A stretch of 11,646 bases of DNA. Origin: Gemmatimonadota bacterium. Its GTDB lineage: Bacteria > Gemmatimonadota > Gemmatimonadetes > Gemmatimonadales > Gemmatimonadaceae. Every line of letters begins with the position of its first letter. Within the stretch, counting starts at the first letter, position 1. The notes below the pieces were generated by a model. The model was not told the origin of the DNA, did no database searches, and was given only the letters and a program-made list of their open reading frames with translations. The translations under genes were made by a program, and so were the position numbers. The stretch lies in contig PLMM01000247.1 of the NCBI GenBank assembly GCA_003142495.1, positions 1 through 11,646 of the forward strand, given 5' to 3'. Below are positions 7,162-11,646 of this stretch, piece after piece.

Positions 7162-7703
7162 TGCCCATGGCGAAAACATCCTTACCCTTATCTCAGGTTT
7201 ATCGCCTGATCGAACCGGGGCCAGTGGTCATGGTTTCGACCATGAGCGGCAAGCAGGCGAATATCATGACCATGTCGTGGCACATGATGGTCGATTTTGA
7301 GCCGCCGATTTTGGCTTGCGTCATCAGCAACCGTGACTACACGTTCGACATCGTGAGGAAAACCAAAGAATGCGTTATCAACATACCGACAGTGGAGCTT
7401 GCCAAAAAAGTCGTGGCATGCGGTAACAGCTCCGGGCGAACTGTCGATAAATTCAAAAAGTTCAGCCTGACGCCCTCCAAAGCTGCCCATGTGCGCGCGC
7501 CGCTTATCGGCGAGTGTTACGCCAATCTTGAATGCAAGGTCGTCAATACCACGCTGGTAAACAAATACGGCATCTTTATTCTTGAGGTAGTGCGAGCGTG
7601 GATCGACCGCTCACAAAAACATCCCCGCACCATCCATCATCAGGGCAAAGGCGTGTTCGCGGTGGACGGCGAGATCATCAAGTTGCCTTCGAGAATGAAA
7701 TAG
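7158..7703 (+). CDS. Flavin reductase-like (FMN-binding split barrel) protein
   Basis: 181 residues of the flavin-reductase-like/DIM6-NTAB group, split-barrel proteins that bind FMN and either reduce flavin for partner enzymes or act on substrates directly. Visible landmarks are PGPVVMVSTMSG, NIMTMSWHMMVDFEPPILACVIS (the barrel strand and the conserved PP), KTKECVINIP and ACGNSSGRTVDKF, which matches the family's G-N-x-S-G-R motif. Lys codons are largely AAA and GC is near half in places (28 of 60 in 7561-7620), unlike neighbours. ATG codons at 7158, 7161 and 7167 are in frame; 7158 overlaps the nitroreductase stop. It may supply reduced flavin to the nitroreductase or simply share its substrate pathway. 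Confidence 0.9.
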   Translation: MMPMAKTSLPLSQVYRLIEPGPVVMVSTMSGKQANIMTMSWHMMVDFEPPILACVISNRDYTFDIVRKTKECVINIPTVELAKKVVACGNSSGRTVDKFKKFSLTPSKAAHVRAPLIGECYANLECKVVNTTLVNKYGIFILEVVRAWIDRSQKHPRTIHHQGKGVFAVDGEIIKLPSRMK

Positions 7704-7778
7704 CCGGGGTTCATTGGCGCACGACACGAAAGCTTGTCAAATGGCTGCGAGGCTCAGGCTGCAACTGAAGCTGTCTGT

Positions 7779-8804
7779 TCACGCCGTCGATTGGTCGCGA
7801 CTTACCGCGGCCGCAGCGGCAGCGAGCTCGCGCACGATCTGCGCGACCGGCTCGATCTCGTTGATCTCGGCGACGCTCTTCCCCGCCTGCCAGTAGTCCG
7901 CCTTCTCATCGAGCGACGACTTCTTCAGCTGCCGCAGCGCGCGCAGCGCGTAGTAGCTCCGCATCCAGTGCTTCGTCTTGCGCCCGCGAAAAAGTCGCCG
8001 CGCAAAGGGCCCGACCGTCGTGCCCATGCGCTCGATGAACGGCGTACGAATCACCGCCACCGGCACACCGGTGATCCGCTCCGTGAGCACGATGTCATCC
8101 GCTCCCGCCTTGATGATCGCGCGCTTGTACGCGTCGCTCGCTATACACTCCGTCGTCGCGATGAAGCGCGTGCCCAGCTGCGCGCCCGCGTACCCCATGC
8201 CGAGCGCCGCGGCGAACGACGCGCCGCCGCCGATCCCGCCCGCACAGATCACCGGTAGCCCGAAGTCGCCCACCTCCGCGAGCAGCGCCTCCGCGCTCTT
8301 CGTTCCCGCGTGCCCGCCCGCACGCGTGTTCACCGCGATCAGCCCGTGCACGCCCCCGTCCACCGCCTTCTGCGCCCACTTTCGCTCGGTGACGTCGTGG
8401 TACACCACGCCACCCACGCTCTCGACGCGCTGCACCACCCACTTCGGGTTGCCGAGCGACGTCACGAAGAAGCGCACGCCCTCCTCGAGCGCGATCTCGA
8501 TCCACTTCTCCATGCGCTCGCGATAGATGCGCGACGACTGCTCGATGAGCGCATTCAGCCCGATCGGCTTCGATGTGAGCGAGCGAATGAGCTTGAGCCC
8601 AGCACGATACTCGTGGCCGTGCACGTACGTGAGCGAGATCGGCTGCACGACACCTATCGCGCCCGCCTCCGATGCCGCCGCGACGAGCTCCGGATTGCTG
8701 CACGGATACATCGCGCCGCAGATGAGTGGCACCTCGATACCGACCTGTCGCGTGAACGCCGTTGCAATCGATGCCGAGGTGTTCGCCGTGCGCGCATCCG
8801 ACAT
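7779..8804 (-). CDS. Nitronate monooxygenase / FabK-like flavoprotein
   Basis: FMN TIM-barrel protein of the nitronate monooxygenase (2-nitropropane dioxygenase) superfamily, 341 residues from the ATG at 8804. It begins VGIEVPLICGAMYPCSNPELVAAASEAGAIGVV (21-53), the standard first FMN segment. Next come NTRAGGHAG (159-167), whose His165 aligns with the family catalytic His, the phosphate-binding AGGIGGG (188-194), and LGTRF (210-214). The C-terminus YWQAGKSVAEINEIEPVAQIV is also family-like. Members either oxidise alkyl nitronates or, as FabK, reduce enoyl-ACP; the sequence alone does not separate these. Its ATG shares one base with the stop of the upstream thioesterase gene (TGATG), implying coupled translation. 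An upstream in-frame extension to 8936 is rejected because it overlaps that gene. Confidence 0.92.
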   Translation of the reverse strand: MSDARTANTSASIATAFTRQVGIEVPLICGAMYPCSNPELVAAASEAGAIGVVQPISLTYVHGHEYRAGLKLIRSLTSKPIGLNALIEQSSRIYRERMEKWIEIALEEGVRFFVTSLGNPKWVVQRVESVGGVVYHDVTERKWAQKAVDGGVHGLIAVNTRAGGHAGTKSAEALLAEVGDFGLPVICAGGIGGGASFAAALGMGYAGAQLGTRFIATTECIASDAYKRAIIKAGADDIVLTERITGVPVAVIRTPFIERMGTTVGPFARRLFRGRKTKHWMRSYYALRALRQLKKSSLDEKADYWQAGKSVAEINEIEPVAQIVRELAAAAAAVSRDQSTA

Positions 8805-9289
8805 CACTTCGCGGGCACCGGCCCCACGAGCCAGTGCGCCGTCGCGCGCGCGACGACGTCGCCATGGGCGTCCACGATGTCCGCGAGGAAATCGTGCTTC
8901 CCGCTCACCGTCGCATCGAATGCCGGCGCAGTGCACTCCGCCGTGAGCAACCCGCGCGCCTTCTTCAGATACTCCATCGACAGCCCCGTCACGATCCCTC
9001 GCGCGCCATCCGGCATCGCCACGGTCATCGCGAGCCCGGTGGTGAGCTCGCCGAGATTCATGAGCGCGATCGCGTGCACGGAATGCAGATGATTTCGCAC
9101 GGCGCGCCGGTCACGCATCTGCACCTTCGCGTACCCGGGCCGCAGCTCGACCACGCGTGGATTGATGCTCCCCGAGTACGGAATCGTGAAGCCGAGCAGC
9201 TTGCTGAACAGCGCGCGCCCACCCGGAAGCGGGCGAAGCCGCTCCCACTGTGCGCGCAGCTTCGTAGCTGGTGATCGAGAAGTCGCCAT
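8804..9289 (-). CDS. DUF4442-type hotdog-fold thioesterase
   Basis: 161 residues matching the DUF4442 branch of hotdog-fold acyl-CoA thioesterases. Seen are FTIPYSGSINPRVVELRPGYAKVQMRDRR (34-62), the active-site-like region VRNHLHSVHAIALMNLGELTTGLAM (64-88) with N66, H67, H72 and E81, and GLSMEYLKKARG, the usual strand-turn. The likely reaction is hydrolysis of an acyl thioester; the acyl group is unknown. At the ATG the only GGAG sits directly next to the start codon, which is closer than normal, so the start may differ by some codons. It is upstream of and translationally coupled to the FMN TIM-barrel gene, which points to a shared acyl substrate or pathway. Confidence 0.85.
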   Translation of the reverse strand: MATSRSPATKLRAQWERLRPLPGGRALFSKLLGFTIPYSGSINPRVVELRPGYAKVQMRDRRAVRNHLHSVHAIALMNLGELTTGLAMTVAMPDGARGIVTGLSMEYLKKARGLLTAECTAPAFDATVSGKHDFLADIVDAHGDVVARATAHWLVGPVPAK

Positions 9290-9368
9290 CTCCGGATGCT
9301 ACCGGCGCAACGATGTCGCGGCAAGCGCGCGGAGTCGATCTTCGCTCGCGATGCGCTGGTACGGAAAT

Positions 9369-9389
9369 GGCCACCGAATTCCGGTGGCC
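9369..9389 (-). terminator. GC-rich hairpin downstream of lipoprotein gene
   Basis: Eight perfect base pairs (GGCCACCG with CGGTGGCC) around a five-base loop, 33 bases past the stop of the 9423-9791 gene and before the thioesterase start. On the minus strand only ATTT follows, so the T-run is poor; it may be a weak intrinsic terminator or a 3'-end stabilising hairpin separating the two minus-strand units. Confidence 0.55.
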
Positions 9390-9422
9390 GTTTCATCACA
9401 TCATCTGAGCAACTGCAGTCGA

Positions 9423-9791
9423 TCAGCCGTTCGGTGGTATCGTGAGCGTCACCGTCTGCCCCGGTTGCACCGACAGCGAGTTGCTGATCGGCGCGCGGTT
9501 CGAGCCGATCGGCTCGCAGAGAAAGCGAACGGAATTCGCGGGGCCGACAACGTACGCCGGAATGACGAATTCCTGAGTCGTGTTGCCCGTGACGGTGCCA
9601 AGACGCTGGCGCCCTCCACCGTTGCTGATGATGTAGACGGTCATGTCCAGGAAGGCCTGGTTCTCGACACGAACGCGCGAGTCGAGCTGCGGCCCATTGT
9701 CGTCGCGCCCTGGATTGGCGTTGCGGCTGCATGCTGCAACCGTCGCGACAATGGCGACCATGGTTGCGAGCCTCGTGAGCTGGGATCTCAT
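9423..9791 (-). CDS. Lipoprotein of unknown function
   Basis: 122 residues from the ATG at 9791, chosen because AGAGAG lies six bases upstream and because it gives a clean lipoprotein signal: MRSQLTRLATMVAIVATVAAC, with a VAAC lipobox and Cys21. The ORF continues upstream to 9863 but that extension would bury the signal. The mature part starts with a polar linker (SRNANPGRDDNGPQLD). It then reads as a single beta-rich domain: VRVENQAFLDMTVYII, RQRLGTVTGNTTQEFVIP, SVRFLCEPIG, and a closing VQPGQTVTLTIPPNG. This layout suggests an envelope-anchored immunoglobulin-like or similar beta-sandwich. I recall similar small lipoproteins from Gemmatimonadota, but cannot confirm it here. Likely transcribed alone, with the hairpin at 9369-9389 at its 3' side. 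Confidence 0.8.
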   Translation of the reverse strand: MRSQLTRLATMVAIVATVAACSRNANPGRDDNGPQLDSRVRVENQAFLDMTVYIISNGGGRQRLGTVTGNTTQEFVIPAYVVGPANSVRFLCEPIGSNRAPISNSLSVQPGQTVTLTIPPNG

Positions 9792-9893
9792 ATCGTGCTC
9801 TCTTGCCTCGGTTGGAGTAATGCGACGCATCTGATGTACACCGCAATGCACCCGACATACCACGGCAGCGCCGCGGCCGCGACTCCCGACCGC

Positions 9894-10559
9894 TCAGTCC
9901 CCGTTCGGGCGCCCTTCCTTCTTCCCGCGCCGCGCGCCGATCGTCGACGGCCCCCACGCCGGCGCATCACTCGCCGGAAACGACTCCTCCGACGCCTCGT
10001 CCACTCGCGCATTGCTCGACAGTTGCGCGAGTTGCTCGATGAGCGCACTACAGAATGCCGGAAGATCATCCGCCGAGCGGCAGGTGATGAGATGCTGGTC
10101 GCGATTCACCACGCGTTCGGTGTAGATCCCGCCCGCCGCCTCGAGCGACGCGCGCATCTCGGCCGGCACCGCGAGCGTCCGCCCGCGCACGAGCTTCGCA
10201 TCCATGAGCAGCGAGCAGGCTGAGCCGATCGCCGCCACCGTCCGGTCCAGCTCGAAAAAAGCAGTGACGAGCGCCTTCGCCCCGACATTGCCCGCGAGCG
10301 CGCCGAGGCTCTCGCCTCCCCCCGGAATCACCAGCGCCGCAAAGTCGCGCGCCTCGATATCGCCCACCAGCGAATCAACGTCGAACGAATCCGCGCCATC
10401 ATGGCCGTCGATCGACTTGATCGCGCCCTTCTCAATCGACGCAATGCTCGCCGTCGCTCCGGCCTGCCGCACCGCGTTGAGCGGCGCCTCGAGCTCGATC
10501 TGTTCGACGCCATTGGCGCACAGAAAGGCGACCTTCACCTGCTCGAGCGGTAACGTCAT
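9894..10559 (-). CDS. DJ-1/PfpI-fold protein lacking the nucleophile Cys
   Basis: 221 residues. The ATG at 10559 is preceded by GAGG at a seven-base spacing; an upstream in-frame start at 10613 lacks this. The PfpI-like domain covers about residues 6-178: VKVAFLCANGVEQIELEAPL (E19 matches the conserved Glu), DFAALVIPGGGESLGAL, and VNRDQHLITCRSADDLPAF, which matches the family's L-I-T-S-R-x-P-x-D-L-P-A-F block. At the nucleophile elbow, where the family has A-I-C-H-G-P, this protein reads A-I-G-S-A-C (110-115), so both Cys and His of the dyad are missing. A further Cys sits at 115. A tail after residue 180 contains EASEESFPASDAPAW and a basic end (RRGKKEGR). PfpI relatives are proteases, glyoxalases or deglycases; this one is probably catalytically changed or non-enzymatic. 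It is divergent from the small ORF at 10699. Confidence 0.88.
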   Translation of the reverse strand: MTLPLEQVKVAFLCANGVEQIELEAPLNAVRQAGATASIASIEKGAIKSIDGHDGADSFDVDSLVGDIEARDFAALVIPGGGESLGALAGNVGAKALVTAFFELDRTVAAIGSACSLLMDAKLVRGRTLAVPAEMRASLEAAGGIYTERVVNRDQHLITCRSADDLPAFCSALIEQLAQLSSNARVDEASEESFPASDAPAWGPSTIGARRGKKEGRPNGD

Positions 10560-10663
10560 GATCAATCCTCGTCCGGTTTGGCGCGCCGCCACATCCAGCG
10601 CGCGCGAATGCACGGAAATCTATGCTGGCAGATTCGGTGCCGCTCGCTTCAGAGGTCCAACGC

Positions 10664-10690
10664 TTGCATTTGCAACCGCTAATCGAATTA
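10664..10690. promoter_or_regulatory. Inverted repeats upstream of the small basic ORF
   Basis: TTGCA/TGCAA arms (10664-10675, two-base spacer) and TAAT/ATTA arms (10680-10690, three-base spacer) lie in the 139-bp gap between the divergent PfpI-like gene and the ORF at 10699. They could be regulator-binding sites or part of a promoter. The evidence is symmetry and position only. Confidence 0.25.
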
Positions 10691-10698
10691 GGAGTCGT

Positions 10699-10848
10699 AT
10701 GGCCGCGAGAAAGCAAAAAAGCAATGGCAAGTCGACGACGCGCGCGCGCGCGACACATTCGTTGCGGCGCAACGCCATGCCGATGCGAACGACAAAAAGC
10801 ACAAAGGGAAAAAGGAGAAGACGAGCTCTCAGCAGCCCGCCATCATGA
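10699..10848 (+). CDS. Small Lys/Arg-rich ORF, probably frameshifted
   Basis: ATG at 10699 with AGGAG at 10690-10694, four bases before it, so translation initiation is credible. As written the ORF encodes 49 residues starting MAARKQKSNGKSTTRAR and ending in an Arg/Ser-rich sequence at the TGA 10846-10848. After the (CG)7 tract at 10739-10752 the codon pattern stops looking like the neighbours (many codons ending in A). A different frame, open to 10893-10895, looks more gene-like: RDTFVAAQRHADANDKKHKG, then KKEKTSSQQPAIMKEP and a C-terminal VNCNCCTRIKR. Removing one CG unit would fuse the two into one 63-residue Lys-rich protein with a terminal Cys cluster. It could be a broken gene, a phase-variable gene, or a sequencing error. 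I do not recognise the family. Confidence 0.5.
   Translation: MAARKQKSNGKSTTRARATHSLRRNAMPMRTTKSTKGKRRRRALSSPPS
10739..10752 (+). repeat. (CG)7 dinucleotide tract
   Basis: Seven uninterrupted CG units inside the small basic ORF. Gain or loss of units changes the reading frame; six units would join the well-initiated 5' part to the downstream open frame. Confidence 0.9.
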
Positions 10849-10895
10849 AAGAGCCGGCCGTGAACTGCAACTGCTGTACACGAATCAAACGGTGA
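10753..10895 (+). pseudogene. Out-of-frame continuation of the small basic ORF
   Basis: Open frame after the CG tract, ending at TGA 10893-10895, with no start codon of its own near the 5' side. Codons end mostly in G or C as in real genes nearby, whereas the annotated 10699-10848 frame over the same bases does not. The encoded segment is Lys-rich with a CNCC motif near its end. This supports a frameshift at the repeat but does not prove it. Confidence 0.4.
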
Positions 10896-10975
10896 TCTCA
10901 ACCGCAGTATGCAGTTGCCGCTTGCGGGCAGAACTGCGCCTATCCGCCGGCCCGCGCGCGCCCGATATTCCTCGC

Positions 10976-11646
10976 GTGCCCCTCGTTCCCTTATTCGGCC
11001 ACGAAGCGCTCCGGCGCCGCCTCTCAGAAAGCGCCTCGAAGTCCGCCCTCCCCGCTAGTCTCCTCATCGAGGGACGCCGCGGAATCGGCAAGCAACGTCT
11101 CGCGCTCTGGCTCGGGCAGCTCCTGCTCTGCACCGGCGAAGGCGAGCGCCCATGCGGCAAGTGTGTGAACTGCCGCTACTCCGCAGAGCTCGTGCATCCC
11201 GATCTGCGCTGGTTCTTCCCGCGCCCGCGCGAGGCCAATGCCGATCCCGCCGCGCAGGCCATCCTCGAGGATCAGGCCGAGGCCGTGCGCGCCCGCGTCG
11301 CCGACTTCGGATTGTACGCGCCGCCGAGCGGCAGCGACGCGATCTTCGTCGCGACGGTGCGCGCGCTCGTACAGTTCGCAGCGTACAGCCCGAGCGTCGC
11401 GAAGCGAAAGGTCATCGTCGTCGGAGACGCGGAGCGCATGGTTCCGCAGGAAGGCGCGGACCAGGCCGCGAACGCATTCCTCAAGCTCCTCGAGGAGCCG
11501 CCCGCCGACACCACGATCATCCTCACATCGAGCGAGCCGGGCTCGCTCCTTCCGACGATCCGCTCGCGCGTCGTCTCGCTCCGCGTCGCACCACTCCCCA
11601 ACACCGCAATCGCCGCCTTTCTCGACGATGCGCACGTCCAGAAAGA
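10976..11646 (+). CDS. holB: DNA polymerase III delta' subunit, 3' end cut by window
   Basis: Clamp-loader subunit that, with DnaX and HolA, loads the sliding clamp onto primed DNA. 223 codons are readable, with no stop before the edge. Beginning MPLVPLFGHEALRRRL, it has a degenerate P-loop GRRGIGKQ (33-40), where the Thr/Ser after Lys is replaced by Gln. A four-Cys zinc module follows (C52, C60, C63, C66), then HPDLRWFFPR. VIVVGDAERM occupies the Walker B position, followed by ANAFLKLLEEPPADTTIILTS and LLPTIRSRV. The last corresponds to the SRC motif with Val for Cys. The whole pattern separates it from DnaX, which is much longer and has an intact P-loop. GTG 10976 is chosen because the conserved N-terminus starts there; the frame stays open upstream and the Shine-Dalgarno is weak. 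Confidence 0.9.
   Translation, partial: MPLVPLFGHEALRRRLSESASKSALPASLLIEGRRGIGKQRLALWLGQLLLCTGEGERPCGKCVNCRYSAELVHPDLRWFFPRPREANADPAAQAILEDQAEAVRARVADFGLYAPPSGSDAIFVATVRALVQFAAYSPSVAKRKVIVVGDAERMVPQEGADQAANAFLKLLEEPPADTTIILTSSEPGSLLPTIRSRVVSLRVAPLPNTAIAAFLDDAHVQK

Larger units (their letters stand above)
6357..7778. other. Probable horizontally acquired two-gene insert
   Basis: The nitroreductase/flavin-reductase pair plus flanking noncoding DNA has clearly lower GC than both sides and lies exactly between purK (plus strand, stop 6354-6356) and the convergent nitronate-monooxygenase-like gene (minus strand, stop 7779-7781). No integrase, transposase, target duplication or matching terminal repeats were found, so the mechanism is unknown. 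The bases 7704-7778 hold no gene or clear terminator. Confidence 0.55.

Noticed and set aside
7228..7245. Perfect 7-bp stem with TTCG tetraloop inside the flavin reductase gene
   Set aside because: It lies in a Met-rich conserved coding segment (repeated ATG/CAT words), so the symmetry is explained by codon content; no regulatory context.
6489..7765. Near-match CAGTTTCAGCC / inverted CAGTTGCAGCC at both sides of the low-GC insert as terminal repeats
   Set aside because: Only 10 of 11 bases, not at symmetric ends and no target duplication; compatible with chance.
10867..10918. GCAACTGC/GCAGTTGC inverted repeat before holB as a terminator or attenuator
   Set aside because: The loop would be 36 bases and there is no T-run, so a functional hairpin is unlikely.
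11024..11635. 203-residue minus-strand open frame at the right edge
   Set aside because: Antisense to holB, whose zinc module, P-loop and LLEEPP motif establish the plus strand as coding.

Overview
The window is GC-rich chromosomal DNA with strong G/C preference at third codon positions. It looks like an ordinary stretch of a free-living Gram-negative-type bacterium: several proteins carry signal peptides or lipoboxes, and housekeeping genes (purE, purK, holB) are present. The base composition and the style of the small secreted proteins fit Gemmatimonadota or a similar high-GC phylum, but nothing here is diagnostic, so that placement is a guess. No rRNA, tRNA, CRISPR array, transposase or phage gene was seen.

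Left part (1-2646). On the minus strand a MarR-family regulator is followed by a YceI-family lipid-binding-fold protein, which runs off the left edge. Between them lies a perfect 22-bp palindrome centred on TTGAATTCAA, a plausible operator. Divergent from marR is an AI-2E/PerM-type membrane transporter. A 44-residue putative lipoprotein gene converges on its 3' end.

Middle (2647-6356), all on the plus strand: an MFS metabolite/H+ symporter resembling the sialate/lactate (SHS) group, a secreted protein of unknown function, then purE and purK. purE and purK overlap (GTGA) and purK has a strong AGGAGGAG ribosome binding site. Together PurK and PurE convert AIR to CAIR in de novo purine synthesis.

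6357-7778 is a distinctly lower-GC stretch holding a nitroreductase-family gene and a flavin-reductase-family gene that overlap by four bases (ATGA). It sits exactly between two convergent resident genes and is probably horizontally acquired.

7779-10559 is read on the minus strand: a DUF4442-type hotdog thioesterase translationally coupled to a nitronate monooxygenase/FabK-like flavoprotein, a lipoprotein with a hairpin downstream, and a DJ-1/PfpI-fold protein that lacks the usual nucleophilic cysteine and ends in an SFPASD-containing tail.

10560-11646, plus strand: a small lysine/arginine-rich ORF whose natural reading frame appears to be broken at a (CG)7 tract, then holB (DNA polymerase III delta'), cut by the right edge.

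No clearly new multi-gene system is visible. The points most worth checking are the (CG)n frameshift gene, the cysteine-less PfpI protein with its tail, the acquired flavoenzyme pair, and the MarR palindrome.
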